64,000 nucleotides of DNA from Tannerella serpentiformis (GTDB taxonomy: Bacteria; Bacteroidota; Bacteroidia; Bacteroidales; Tannerellaceae), in the NCBI RefSeq assembly GCF_003033925.1, contig NZ_CP028365.1, positions 992,001-1,056,000 of the forward strand, given 5' to 3'. The notes under the pieces were generated by a model that was not told where the DNA came from, did not search any database, and saw only the letters and a program-made list of their open reading frames with translations. Shown here one piece after another: positions 8,624 through 17,392 of the stretch. The position numbers and the translations under genes are program-made. Within the stretch, counting starts at the first letter, position 1. Each line of letters starts with the position of its first letter.

Positions 8624-9214
8624 TCATTCGTCGCCTAAGGGAATCACCTCACCGTCGTCATCGGGCGTATCCTCGGGCGAGTCGCCGAAAGATCCCTCGA
8701 AGCGCTTCATCAGGTTCTCCGCCTGCCAAAGCAACATACCGGCGGCGTCCGTTGCCTCATCGCCGGTCAGGACTTTGTTGTTTTCGGCGTACTGTATCGG
8801 TTCGCCTTCGTCCAAGAAGAGTGTGCGTTCGACGTTATCCTGATCGCTGTCCTTCTCGTAGATATAAACGGGCTGTCCGTCGGTGTAGAGCGCCTCTCGA
8901 CGGATACGTTGCTCGTCGGCCTCCACCTCTTCGGTGGCATAACGCAGGATGGGGATGACCGTCTCACTCTCCAGCTCGTAATAAAAATGAAGCCGCGCGC
9001 GGAAATGATCTGAGCCGACATAACGTCGTCCGTAAGCGTTATCGTCCAGCGTCAGGACGTACCATTTGCCTTTGGCGCCTGCACGTTGCAGGTCTGCCAC
9101 ATCGGCCTTGATGGCGGCGTATTCCTTGCGGATGCCGTCAATTTTCGCGTTTTGCGCCAGCGCGGCGGCGGTCAGGCAGAGCGCTGCCAAGGCCGTGATT
9201 ATACTTCTTCTCAT
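8624..9214 (-). CDS. Secreted hypothetical protein, paralogue 3 of 3
   Basis: A 196-residue protein with a signal peptide (MRRSIITALAALCLTAAALAQ, cleavage near residue 20). The mature part begins with a helix 'IDGIRKEYAAIKADVADLQ', then 'YVLTLDDNAYGRRYVGSDHF' and 'RLHFYYELE', the pattern seen in the two genes upstream. It differs by an acidic C-terminal tail (EDTPDDDGEVIPLGDE). It lies 33 bp after the 9248-9799 gene. Probably periplasmic or surface-exposed. No function known to me; similar small secreted proteins occur in other Bacteroidota. Confidence 0.75.
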   Translation of the reverse strand: MRRSIITALAALCLTAAALAQNAKIDGIRKEYAAIKADVADLQRAGAKGKWYVLTLDDNAYGRRYVGSDHFRARLHFYYELESETVIPILRYATEEVEADEQRIRREALYTDGQPVYIYEKDSDQDNVERTLFLDEGEPIQYAENNKVLTGDEATDAAGMLLWQAENLMKRFEGSFGDSPEDTPDDDGEVIPLGDE

Positions 9215-9247
9215 ATCTATAATTAATGTAGTTAGAGGCGGGGAAAA

Positions 9248-9799
9248 TCACTCATCGCCGCCTCCCATAACACTCAAAAATTGCTTCACCAGCCGGTTAG
9301 CCTTCATCCATACATCGCGCTGACTTTGCGCGCGAAGACCTTCCGCCGCGCCGATCTTATTCAGGGTAAAATCCAACGCGCTGTCGCCCTCCATGTAGAG
9401 ACGTTGCTCCATCACAGGCTGGCCGTCCACCGTCCGCTGACTGACGAAAACGAAGGAGGCTCTCCCTCGCTCGTCATACATCGCCTCGGTATGCGTGCGC
9501 TGCGTGCCGCCCTCATACGACTCAACGGCCAACCTCAGCACGGGCGGCTCATCACCAGCGACGTCGTAATAAAAGTGCGTCTTGGAGCGAAAATGACCGA
9601 CCCCTGGATAAGTAGCGCCCTGCGGATTGTCGTCGATAATCAGACAGTACATGATGCCCGTCTCTTTCATCTGTGGCAGTCGGGCGACCTCTGTTTTCAA
9701 CGCGTTGTAATCCGCACGAATTTGCTCGATGGTTTTGCTTTGCGCAAAGGCAGCAAGAATGGCGAGCGACAGCAGTGCGACAAGTGTACTTTTTCTCAT
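9248..9799 (-). CDS. Secreted hypothetical protein, paralogue 2 of 3
   Basis: A 183-residue protein with a signal peptide (MRKSTLVALLSLAILAAFAQ). The shared family pattern is visible: 'IEQIRADYNALKTEVARLP', 'DDNPQGATYPGVGHFRSKTH', 'FYYDVAGDEPPVLRLAVESY', an 'EAMYDERGRASFVF' strand pair and 'EQRLYMEGD' toward the end. Closest in the window to the 9839-10378 product. Gaps of 39 and 33 bp to its neighbours indicate one transcript. No enzymatic motif seen; function unknown. Confidence 0.75.
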   Translation of the reverse strand: MRKSTLVALLSLAILAAFAQSKTIEQIRADYNALKTEVARLPQMKETGIMYCLIIDDNPQGATYPGVGHFRSKTHFYYDVAGDEPPVLRLAVESYEGGTQRTHTEAMYDERGRASFVFVSQRTVDGQPVMEQRLYMEGDSALDFTLNKIGAAEGLRAQSQRDVWMKANRLVKQFLSVMGGGDE

Positions 9800-9838
9800 A
9801 ACCGGTTCATATACAAAAGAGGACGTCGGGAGAAATCT

Positions 9839-10378
9839 TCAGCGGTCGTATCCCTTAATAGCCTTGAACTGCTTGAGCAAAACCTCGGCGTAGTCTATCA
9901 AGTTCATGCGTCTGTCGTCATCGCTCGGATAAGGTTTGACGGCGTTATTCTCTGAGTATTGAATGATCTGATCGCCCTCTAAGTAGAGTCTGCGATCGTC
10001 ATCCCCATCGTAATTGTTCTTCAGAAAGACGAATGCGGGCCGATTTTCCTGGTACAGCACCTCGGTGTACATCTTTTGGTTGGCTGCTGCGTAATGCTCG
10101 ATAGCCATTCGGAGCTGAGGAGCTTGCCCCTCGTAGGGCTCGTAATAGAACTGCGTTGTGGTGTGATAAGAGCCAACGGCCGGATAGCTTGCGCCGTAAG
10201 GATTATTGTCGAGGGTGACGCAAAGCAGCCCACTGCCTGCCGACCCACCCGAGGTCAACTGGGCGATGGAGGCCTTCAGTTCATTGTAATCCTTGCGGAT
10301 CTGCTGAATGTTCTTGTCTTGCGCATGGATAACGGCGAAAACAAGTGTCGCCAACACGACGATGATGCTTTTTCTCAT
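9839..10378 (-). CDS. Secreted hypothetical protein, paralogue 1 of 3
   Basis: A 179-residue protein with a signal peptide (MRKSIIVVLATLVFAVIHAQ). Mature features match the two genes after it: 'IQQIRKDYNELKASIAQL', 'TLDNNPYGASYPAVGSYHT', 'QFYYEPYEGQAPQLRMAIEH', 'EVLYQENRPAFVFLKN', 'RRLYLEGDQIIQYSENN'. First gene of the leftward cluster (10378 to about 5067). Its start faces the 82-bp array A3 and the divergent glycosyltransferase gene. I found no clear TAnnTTTG box directly in front of it. Function unknown. Confidence 0.75.
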   Translation of the reverse strand: MRKSIIVVLATLVFAVIHAQDKNIQQIRKDYNELKASIAQLTSGGSAGSGLLCVTLDNNPYGASYPAVGSYHTTTQFYYEPYEGQAPQLRMAIEHYAAANQKMYTEVLYQENRPAFVFLKNNYDGDDDRRLYLEGDQIIQYSENNAVKPYPSDDDRRMNLIDYAEVLLKQFKAIKGYDR

Positions 10379-10534
10379 TCGATGCTCTCTGTGTAACCGG
10401 CTGCGAAATACGCTATTTTTTGCCGAATTGCAGCTGAGGATGCGGCTTACATACCGCCCGCAAACGTCTCAAAAGTCGGTATCCAAGCGGCTTCAAACCC
10501 CTTTTGAGTGAGGGCGTAACAAATACGTACTCCC

Positions 10535-10944
10535 GAAATACGCGATCTCCCCAAGGCCTCAGGCTGCGTGGCGCCGACGACATCCAACGACCCTCAGCCA
10601 ATCGATACGTTCCCCCGAAATATGTGATCTCCCCCAAGCCTCAGGCTACGTGGCGCCGACGACGTCCAACGCCCTTCAGCCAACCGATACGTCCTCCAGA
10701 AATACGTGATCTCCCCCAAGCCTCAGGCTACGCGGCGCCGACGATGTCCAACGCCCCTCAGCCAACCGATACGTTCCCCCGAAATACGTGATCTCCCCAA
10801 AGCCTCAAACTACGTGGCGCCGACGACGTCCAACGACCCTCAGCCTACGGGCGTGTTCCCCCGAAATACGTGATCTCCCCCAAGCCTCAAGCTACGTGGT
10901 GCCGACGACGTCCGACGACCTTCTGCGCTTCGGGCGGGCGACGC
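10535..10944. repeat. 82-bp tandem array A3, five units
   Basis: GAAATA anchors at 10535, 10617, 10699, 10781 and 10863 are exactly 82 bp apart (two 41-bp steps). Units contain the dyads AGCCTCAGGCT and GACGACGTC, 20 bp apart centre to centre, and a GGCGCC core. It fills the divergent region between the paralogue cluster and the glycosyltransferase gene. Confidence 0.9.
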
Positions 10945-10968
10945 ACCGAGATAATTCAAATCCCGGCC

Positions 10969-10977
10969 TACTTTTGC
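10969..10977 (+). promoter_or_regulatory. Bacteroidota -7 box for the GT2 gene
   Basis: TACTTTTGC matches the TAnnTTTGC element of Bacteroidota sigma-AB promoters and lies 25 bp upstream of the ATG at 11002. No clear TTTG -33 element is seen. Confidence 0.6.
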
Positions 10978-11001
10978 GTCTCAAAAGAAACGAACCGAAC
11001 G

Positions 11002-11952
11002 ATGGATATATCAGTTGTCGTACCCCTATATAATGAAGCGGAATCCCTGCCTGAGTTGCACGCATGGATTGAGCGAGTGATGGACGAAAACCATTTCAGT
11101 TACGAGATCATCTATGTGAACGACGGCAGCACCGACGGCTCATGGGGCGTCATCGAACGCCTGGCGAGGCAGTCGACGCATGTGAAGGGAATCAAATTTC
11201 GACGCAACTATGGCAAGTCGCCGGCGCTCCATTGCGGCTTCTACCGCGCGGAGGGCGACGTGGTGATCACCATGGACGCGGATCTGCAAGACAGCCCCGA
11301 CGAGATTCCCGAACTCTATCGCATGATCCGCGAAGACGGCTACGACATCGTCTCGGGCTGGAAAAAGAAGCGATATGACAATCGCCTGACGAAAAACCTC
11401 CCGTCGAAGCTCTTTAACGCCACGGCGCGCAAATTCTCCGGCATCAATCTGCACGATTTCAACTGCGGACTCAAGGCTTACCGCCGCGAGGTGGTAAAGA
11501 ACATCGAAGTCTATAACGACATGCACCGATATATCCCCTACTTAGCGAAAATCGCTGGTTTCAATAAGATTGGCGAAAAAGTAGTCCACCATCAGGCGCG
11601 GAAATATGGCGTTACGAAATTCGGACTCGATCGCTTCGTGAACGGTTATCTCGACCTCATTACGCTTTGGTTTACGTCGAAATTCGGAAAGAAACCGATG
11701 CACATCTTCGGGCTTTGGGGCAGCGGCATGTTTCTCATCGGATTCGCTGCGCTCGTCATCGTCTTGGTGATGAAATTGGCCTCGATGATGGAGGGCGATT
11801 TGCGCCCCTTGGTCACGACGTCGCCATTCTTCTACATTTCGCTCACGGCCATGATCATCGGCTCGCAGCTCTTCCTTTCGGGCTTTATCGGGGAGTTGAT
11901 CTCGCGTAACTCGCCGAATCGGAACAACTACAAGATCGAACAGGAAATCTGA
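11002..11952 (+). CDS. GT2 glycosyltransferase, polyprenyl-phosphate sugar type
   Basis: A 316-residue protein from the ATG at 11002; upstream in-frame codons translate array A3. N-terminal GT-A catalytic domain: 'VVPLYNEAESL' (about 6-16), 'YVNDGSTDGS' (about 37-46), 'MDADLQDSPDEI' (about 90-101, with the metal-binding DxD-like site) and 'NCGLKAYRR' (about 153-161). Two transmembrane helices follow at roughly 230-255 and 270-295. This DPM1/GtrB-like layout makes polyprenyl-phosphate-linked sugar at the inner membrane from a nucleotide sugar. The sugar cannot be predicted. The small secreted protein gene begins 89 bp downstream and may be co-transcribed. Confidence 0.88.
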   Translation: MDISVVVPLYNEAESLPELHAWIERVMDENHFSYEIIYVNDGSTDGSWGVIERLARQSTHVKGIKFRRNYGKSPALHCGFYRAEGDVVITMDADLQDSPDEIPELYRMIREDGYDIVSGWKKKRYDNRLTKNLPSKLFNATARKFSGINLHDFNCGLKAYRREVVKNIEVYNDMHRYIPYLAKIAGFNKIGEKVVHHQARKYGVTKFGLDRFVNGYLDLITLWFTSKFGKKPMHIFGLWGSGMFLIGFAALVIVLVMKLASMMEGDLRPLVTTSPFFYISLTAMIIGSQLFLSGFIGELISRNSPNRNNYKIEQEI

Positions 11953-12041
11953 TTCGGCTTCACATCGCAGCGCATCCGTGGCCTTGCCTGCGCGCCCCGC
12001 TGTTCGGCCATGCACTCAACCATGTTTCCCCCCTCTCGGTC

Positions 12042-12743
12042 TTGGACGCCTTGCCGCTACACTACGCTCTCAAGCCGCCGCCCGCGTGGTTTCTCGTAAA
12101 AGTCACCCTGCTCGGCTGGCTGCTGGCTATCCCTGCCTTCATCGCGGCGCAGGAGCCTGCGGCTGTGGACACGGCCTGGCTGCGGCGGGCACGCAGCGGC
12201 GAGCTGGAGCTGAACGAGGAAACGCTGCGGGCCATCCGCTCCGGTTCGCTCCTCTCGCCCACGTCGGCGGCTCCGGCGCTGCGGCATAGTCCGGCCGACC
12301 TCCCCTTGGTCATTTCCTTCGACAGCATTCGCCCCACCGGCGGTCCGACGGCCCGCCCCGACCAGCTGCCGCCCGCGGTCTATCGGCTGTACGAGCCAGC
12401 CGCCCTCCCCCAGCCCACCGTGCCAGTGGGCAGCTATATGCTTTCGGCTACGACGGTTAGCGACCTTCGTGCGCTGCGACGCATCGGGCTGCGACGCGCT
12501 GGGCATGTAGGCACGGGAATGCTGCCGATGGGCCTCAGTATTCCGGTCAATTTCGAGAATATGCTCCGCTTTGTTTTCTGGCCGAGTTACCGGGCGAAAA
12601 AGCACAACGCGCGTCACGCTCAGGCTTATAAATCGTACAATCTGCTCCCGCCGCCGGCCGACGATTCAAACAATGAGATCGAACGCCGCCGCCTCAACGA
12701 GGCAATCAATGAAAAGCGGAGCGAGCTAAAAGCGAAAGACTAA
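12042..12743 (+). CDS. Small secreted protein, DUF4858-like
   Basis: Protein of 233 residues with an N-terminal hydrophobic segment (FLVKVTLLGWLLAIPAFIAAQ) read as a signal peptide or anchor. The mature start 'DTAWLRRARSGELELNEETL RAIRSG' (split here) and 'RPDQLPPAVYRLYEP' resemble a Bacteroidales family I remember as DUF4858; that match is from memory and tentative. A second conserved-looking block is 'PVNFENMLRFVFWPSYRAKK' near 175-195. The C-terminus is charged and helical. It follows the GT2 gene by 89 bp, and its 3' end runs into array A4. Function unknown. Confidence 0.65.
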   Translation: MDALPLHYALKPPPAWFLVKVTLLGWLLAIPAFIAAQEPAAVDTAWLRRARSGELELNEETLRAIRSGSLLSPTSAAPALRHSPADLPLVISFDSIRPTGGPTARPDQLPPAVYRLYEPAALPQPTVPVGSYMLSATTVSDLRALRRIGLRRAGHVGTGMLPMGLSIPVNFENMLRFVFWPSYRAKKHNARHAQAYKSYNLLPPPADDSNNEIERRRLNEAINEKRSELKAKD

Positions 12744-14290
12744 CAACAAAAAATGCCGTGCATAGGCGTCAGGCGGCAAAAGGCTGAAAATGAACGACGC
12801 GCGGCTGCCGGAAGCGAAAGACTAACGACAAAAAACACCATGCGTACGCCTCAGGCGGCAAAAAGCTGAAAATGAACAACGCACAGGAGCTGGAAACAAA
12901 AAGCCAACAACAACGAACGCCGTGCGTAAGCGTCAGGCGGCGAAAAGCTGAAAATGAACGACGTGTATAAGTCGGAAGCGAAAGACTAACAACGAAAAAC
13001 GCCATGCGTACGCATCAGGCGGCAAAAAGCTGAAAATAAGCGACACGCAATTGCCGGAAGCGAAAAGTCAACAACGAAAAACGTCGTGCGTAGGCGTCAG
13101 GCGGCAAAAGGCTGAAAATGAACGACGCACGGCTGCCGAAGGCGAAAGACTAACGACAAAAAACGCCATGCGTACGCGTCAGGCGGCAAAAGGTTGAAAA
13201 TAAGCGACGCGTGGCAGGCGGAAGCTAAAAACTAACAACGAAAAACGCCATGCGTACGCGTCAGGCGGTAAGAGGCTGAAAATGAACGACGTATATAAGT
13301 CAGAGGCTAAAAACTAACAACGAAAAACGCCGCGCGTAAGCGTCAGGCGGCAAAAGGCTGAAAATGAACGACGCGCGGCTGCCGGAAGCGAAAGACTAAC
13401 GACAAAAAACGCCATGCGTACGTCTCAGGCGGCAAAAAGCTGAAAATGAACAACGCGCAATTGCCGGAAGCGAAAGATTAACAACGACGAACGCCATGCG
13501 TACGCGTCAGGCGGCAAAGAGTTGAAAATGAACGACACACGGCAGCCGGAAGCGAAAGACTAACAACGACGAACGCCGTGCGTAGGCGTCAGGCAGCAAA
13601 AGGCTGAAAATGAACGACGCGCAGTTGCCGGAAGCGAAAGGCTAACGACAAAAAACGCTGTGCGTACGCGGCAGGCGGCGAAAGGCTGAAAATGAACGAC
13701 GCGCGGTTGCCGAGAGTGAAAAGCCAACAACGATGAACGCCGTGCGTACGCGTCAGGCGGCAAAAAGCTGAAAATGAACGACGTGCGGCAGCCGGAAGCG
13801 AAAAGCCGACAATGAAAAACGCTGTGCGTAGGCGTCAAGCGACAAAAGGCCGAAAATGAACGACGCGCAATTGCCGGAAGCAAAAAGCCGACAACGACGA
13901 ACGCCATGCGTACGCGTCAGGCAGCAAAAAGCTGAAAATGAACGACGCGCGGTTGCCGGAAGCGAAAGACTAACAACAAAAACGTCATGCGTAGGCGTCA
14001 GGCGGCAAAAGGCTGAGAATGTGTGACGCGCGGCAGCCGGAGGCTAAAGACTAACGACAAAAAAACGCCGTGCGTAGGCGTCAGGCGGCAAAAAGCTGAA
14101 AATAAGCGACGCGCCGCAGCCGGAAGTAAAAAGCCAACAACGGAAAACGCCGTGCGTACGCGTCAGGCGGCAAAAAGCTGAAAATAAGCGACGCGCCACG
14201 GCCGGATGCGAAAAACTAACAACAAAAAACGCCATGCGTACGCGTCAGGCAGCAAAAAGCTGAAAATGAACGACAATCCACGGCCGGGAG
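12744..14290. repeat. 82-bp tandem array A4, nineteen units
   Basis: About 1.55 kb made only of one 82-bp unit. The GCGTCAGGCGGC anchors fall at 12766 plus multiples of 82 up to 14242 (19 anchors; one is off by a single base at 13995 and the phase recovers at the next). Units carry GCGTACGC and CGGCTGCCG dyads. Sequence drifts by 5-15% between units while length is held. It sits between convergent genes; the minus-strand open frames through it have no signal of a real protein. Confidence 0.92.
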
Positions 14291-14299
14291 CGGACAAAG

Positions 14300-14352
14300 G
14301 AAAATGCCGGGTATGGAGCGATAGCCTCGCTCTTGTACCCGGCATTTTTCCT
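14300..14352 (-). terminator. Terminator hairpin of the DUF6261-like gene
   Basis: AAAATGCCGGGTA pairs with TACCCGGCATTTT, with an inner GAGCGA/TCGCTC stem. It lies about 70 bp past the leftward stop at 14424 and shares its outer stem with the hairpins at 4992 and 58232. Confidence 0.7.
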
Positions 14353-14423
14353 CGTTCATTGTTCGCTTTCGGCTCTCACTGCTGGGGAACCGTTTCTTGT
14401 CGTCCGCTATTGGCTTACGCGCC

Positions 14424-15431
14424 TCATTCTTCCGGAAGGTGGATTTCCGGACCTCCGCCGCCCGTGCCACCTGTGCCACCCGTGCCAGCGCCACCCGGCT
14501 GAGGAGTCTCGGGCTTCTTACCCTCTCCAGCGCCGCCCGGTTTCGGCGTTTCGGGCTGTTTGCCGCCACCGCCGCCCTCCGGCTTCTTAGGCTGATTGCC
14601 GTCTTCCGGCAGCCGAATGTCGGGACCGTCGTCCGGCTTCTTCCTCGGTTTTTTCTTCTCTCCGGGCTTCTTTTTGTTATCTTTCCGATGAGAGGCCGTG
14701 AGGGAGCGCTGCATCGTTTTGAAGTCTCGCGAAGTCTGGTTCATTCGGTCCACGAGCTGATCGATGAGCGCGCGATCGTCGTCCGAAGCGGCACTGAGAT
14801 AGGCGGCTTGGATATACTGGCAGACGGCATCGAACGCCGCGTCCGTCTGCGGACGGATCTCGATCGCCTGGGGCAGCTTCCCGTCGGCGTCGCCCGTCCG
14901 ACGGCGGACGTGCAGCGCCTCAAACTCGGTGTTGATCTTCTTCAGATTCTCGAAGGCCTCGGTGAGGCCCAAGGCAGTGATCTCGGCCGTCATCGTTTTG
15001 ATGTCGTCCTCCATGCTCAGCAGGCGGCCGCTCTCCATTTCGTAGGGCAGTTTGTAGATCTTCTCGTACGGATGGAGCGTGGCGGCGAGTCGAAGGGCAG
15101 CGTCTCGGACATCTTCCTTATGCGACCGTTCCTGGGCGCGTATCGTGAGGAAAATGTGGATCAACTGGTCTTTTCGCTCCGCATCCTTCTGCTTGAGCTT
15201 GGCCGTGTCGGCTGAGAGCGCGGAGTGCTGGTCGATCTTCGTTTCATACGTGATTCCCGTATTCCACTTCTCCGGCAGGTCGGCAGGCAGCTTCAGCTTC
15301 GTTTTGTCGACGGCCATGACCAGATCATACTGTTTGCGGTGATACTGCACGTGCAGCGAATTGTTCAACTTTGTGTTGTTAGCCTTGACGAAGGTAATCG
15401 TGCGAGGCACATTGATTTGAATCTTTTCCAT
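14424..15431 (-). CDS. DUF6261-like protein with Pro/Gly-rich tail
   Basis: A 335-residue protein without a signal peptide. Residues 1-235 are mainly helical: 'NNSLHVQYHRKQYDLVMAVD', 'KLKQKDAERKDQLIHIFLTI' and 'AEITALGLTEAFENLKKINT' match in kind and order the product of the gene at 56067, which also has LHVQFH, DAVxxT-like and 'NTEFxxLxxxR' blocks. I assign both to the family I know as DUF6261 (moderate certainty). The last 100 residues are Lys/Pro then Gly-rich low complexity, ending 'GPEIHLPEE', almost the same end as the paralogue (NPDIKLPEE). Function unknown. Flanked by array A4 and a terminator downstream. Confidence 0.7.
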   Translation of the reverse strand: MEKIQINVPRTITFVKANNTKLNNSLHVQYHRKQYDLVMAVDKTKLKLPADLPEKWNTGITYETKIDQHSALSADTAKLKQKDAERKDQLIHIFLTIRAQERSHKEDVRDAALRLAATLHPYEKIYKLPYEMESGRLLSMEDDIKTMTAEITALGLTEAFENLKKINTEFEALHVRRRTGDADGKLPQAIEIRPQTDAAFDAVCQYIQAAYLSAASDDDRALIDQLVDRMNQTSRDFKTMQRSLTASHRKDNKKKPGEKKKPRKKPDDGPDIRLPEDGNQPKKPEGGGGGKQPETPKPGGAGEGKKPETPQPGGAGTGGTGGTGGGGPEIHLPEE

Positions 15432-15598
15432 CGGGATTTATTATGTGGTTATTGTAATTTTTATACAGGTATCATGCCGCAAACATACGCCTTTTTCTTT
15501 ACCGCCAAACGTTCGGCGCTCTTTTTTTTCAATCTTTCCACTGCGCACCGCTCGCGGCCGACGTAACGCAACGATTCGAACGACTTAAAAGCCTACGG

Positions 15599-15796
15599 CT
15601 ATACCTTATATATATAAGCGGACGACCCACAGCCTTCCGCCGTCAGGCAGCTAAAAGCCCTCGCGAGGGCTTGACTTTCTTTTGCCTTCTTTTCTTGTGG
15701 CAAGACAAGAAAAGAAGGTGGGGGACAGGGGGCAACGCCCCCTTATAGCTAAAGGCGGAGGGCTGAGGGTCATATCCGTATATATATAAGGTATAG
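15599..15796. repeat. Multi-hairpin inverted-repeat element, copy 1
   Basis: Outer arms are a perfect 18-bp inverted repeat, CTATACCTTATATATATA at 15599-15616 and its complement at 15779-15796. Inside, in order, are GCCCTCGCGAGGGC, a CTTCTTTTCTTG / CAAGAAAAGAAG stem, GGGGGCAACGCCCCC, and TAGCTAAAGGCGGAGGGCT complementary to the CAGCCTTCCGCC...GCAGCTAAA side. It looks like a non-coding RNA-like or MITE-like unit. About 115 bp of the core is repeated at 16324-16458 with roughly two mismatches. Confidence 0.8.
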
Positions 15797-15999
15797 TCGC
15801 AGGTTGGGATGCGCCTTTCGGCCGGTAGATGTAGGGGCGTATGGCATACGCCCCTCTCCTCGATCAGTTCAAGGAAGCCGAAAGATAGCCGATCCAAACA
15901 GACGAAAACACAATGCCGTCTTACTCTTTTGCTATCTATCTCCTTGTTTTACCTAAACGCCTGAAGCTATGCATCGAATCTATACGTAAACGCCCGAAA

Positions 16000-16293
16000 G
16001 CCTTAGGCAAATAAGCGTTTTCACCGTCGAGACGCCAAAGCCTTAGGCAAATCGTTGTTTCTCGCTGGAAATGTCGTTTTGCCTAAGGCATTTTGCTGTT
16101 TCCAATTGGAAATGCCGTTTTGCTTGAGGCTTTTTGATGTTTCCAACTGAAAATGCCGTTTTGCCTAAGGCATTTTTGTCTCGCCGAAGTGATTTGAGCT
16201 TTTGCCTGAGGCTTTCGGGTGTAAACATTGGAAACGTTCATTTGCCTAAGGCTTTTAAGCGTCAACAATGAGAAAAGATCAATAGCCTCAGGC
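16000..16293. repeat. 41-bp tandem array A5, eight anchors
   Basis: GCCTAAGGC-type cores at 16000, 16040, 16081, 16122, 16163, 16204, 16244 and 16285 (steps 40 or 41). Between them lies a second dyad, TTTCCAATTGGAAA in the best unit, whose centre is 20.5 bp from the first. Core variants (GCCTTAGGC, GCCTGAGGC, GCCTCAGGC) keep the flanking symmetry. Confidence 0.88.
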
Positions 16294-16323
16294 TTTCAGT
16301 CAATTCAAATCAAAAAAACACCC

Positions 16324-16458
16324 TTAGCCTTCCGCCTTTAGGCAGCTAAATGCCCTCGCGAGGGCTTGACTTTCTTTTGCCTTCTTTTCTTGTGTCAAGA
16401 CAAGAAAAGAAGGTGGGGGACAGGGGGCAACGCCCCCTTATAGCTAAAGGCGGAGGGA
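16324..16458. repeat. Multi-hairpin inverted-repeat element, copy 2
   Basis: Same core as the element at 15599-15796 (GCCCTCGCGAGGGC, CTTCTTTTCTTG / CAAGAAAAGAAG, GGGGGCAACGCCCCC, TAGCTAAAGGCGGAGGG) without the outer TATATA arms. It ends about 40 bp beyond the stop codon of the leftward acyltransferase gene and could serve as its terminator. Confidence 0.8.
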
Positions 16459-16498
16459 TATGAGAAGATGGGGAACGTTTTTGCGGCGCGGCCGGAGG

Positions 16499-17392
16499 CT
16501 ATCGGCTGTATTTCCAGCGGCGATGGGTCCAGAGCCAACCGGCGGGGTCGCGCAGGATGGTACGCTCCATGCGCCGGGTGTATTCTTCGGTGATCCAGTT
16601 CTCGGACTTGGAGCGTGGGGCGTCGGTGAGGAGTTGAAAATCAACGGTATAATGCCCGCGGCTTTCGCACCGCACGTCGGCGTAGATGACGGGAAGATTC
16701 ATCTTGACGGCCAACCGCTCGGGGCCGTTGAGCACGGCGGTGTCGCGGCCGAGAAACTGGGTCCAGTAGTGCAGATTCGCGCGGCTGGGGGTCTGATCGG
16801 CAATGAAAACGAAAAGCGCGGGGGGCGACGTGGGGCGGGCGGTGCGGATGAGTTCGCGGACGACGTCTTTTTTGGGCACGCAGCGGGCGCCGAAACGCGT
16901 CCGAAGGTGGCGGAAGAGTCGGTCGAAGGCGGGGCTATCCAGCGGGCGGTAGATCTGGCACACCTCCAGTAGCTCCCCAAAACGCGAAGGAAATCCGGTG
17001 AACCATTCCCAATTGCCGTAGTGGCCCATGACGAGGATGAGCGATTTATGGCCGGCTTCGAGCAGCGGGCGGACCATCTCCGGATTGCGCAGGTGAGCCC
17101 GCCGCAGCAGCTCCTCGTGCGAGATCCCGGCCAGCTTGATGGTCTCGACGATGTAGTCCGAGAAATGGTGATAGAAACGGCGCTCCAGCCGCAGGCGTTC
17201 GTCCGGCGAGAGGTGCGGGAAGGCGCCCTCTAAGTTGCTGCGGACTATACGCCGACGATAGCCTACTAACCTATAGATGAGGAGGTAAAACATATCCGAC
17301 AGCACGTAGAGCACGGCCATTGGGAGCAGCGCATGGAGACGCACCACGGCGTAAAGCAGCGCATAGATCAGCGTGTTCGCGAAGGCTTTCAT
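16499..17392 (-). CDS. Lipid A biosynthesis-type lysophospholipid acyltransferase
   Basis: A 297-residue LpxL/HtrB-family protein. The start at 17392 overlaps the mtaB stop (ATGA-type), favouring it over the upstream Met at 17440. An N-terminal hydrophobic stretch (about 5-45) anchors it in the inner membrane. The catalytic HX4E motif is 'HYGNWE' (about residues 120-125), followed by 'GARCVPKKDVVRELI' and 'FIADQTPS' blocks typical of the family. It should transfer an acyl chain to a lipid A precursor, or to another lipid such as an aminolipid. Likely co-transcribed with mtaB, with the multi-hairpin element just downstream. Confidence 0.88.
   Translation of the reverse strand: MKAFANTLIYALLYAVVRLHALLPMAVLYVLSDMFYLLIYRLVGYRRRIVRSNLEGAFPHLSPDERLRLERRFYHHFSDYIVETIKLAGISHEELLRRAHLRNPEMVRPLLEAGHKSLILVMGHYGNWEWFTGFPSRFGELLEVCQIYRPLDSPAFDRLFRHLRTRFGARCVPKKDVVRELIRTARPTSPPALFVFIADQTPSRANLHYWTQFLGRDTAVLNGPERLAVKMNLPVIYADVRCESRGHYTVDFQLLTDAPRSKSENWITEEYTRRMERTILRDPAGWLWTHRRWKYSR

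Larger units (their letters stand above)
15432..16498. other. Intergenic region with two multi-hairpin elements and array A5
   Basis: About 1.07 kb without a credible gene. Two near-identical multi-hairpin elements (15599-15796 and 16324-16458) bracket the 41-bp array A5 (16000-16293). A copy of the palindromic module TAGGGGCGTATGGCATACGCCCC is near 15832-15855. Confidence 0.75.
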
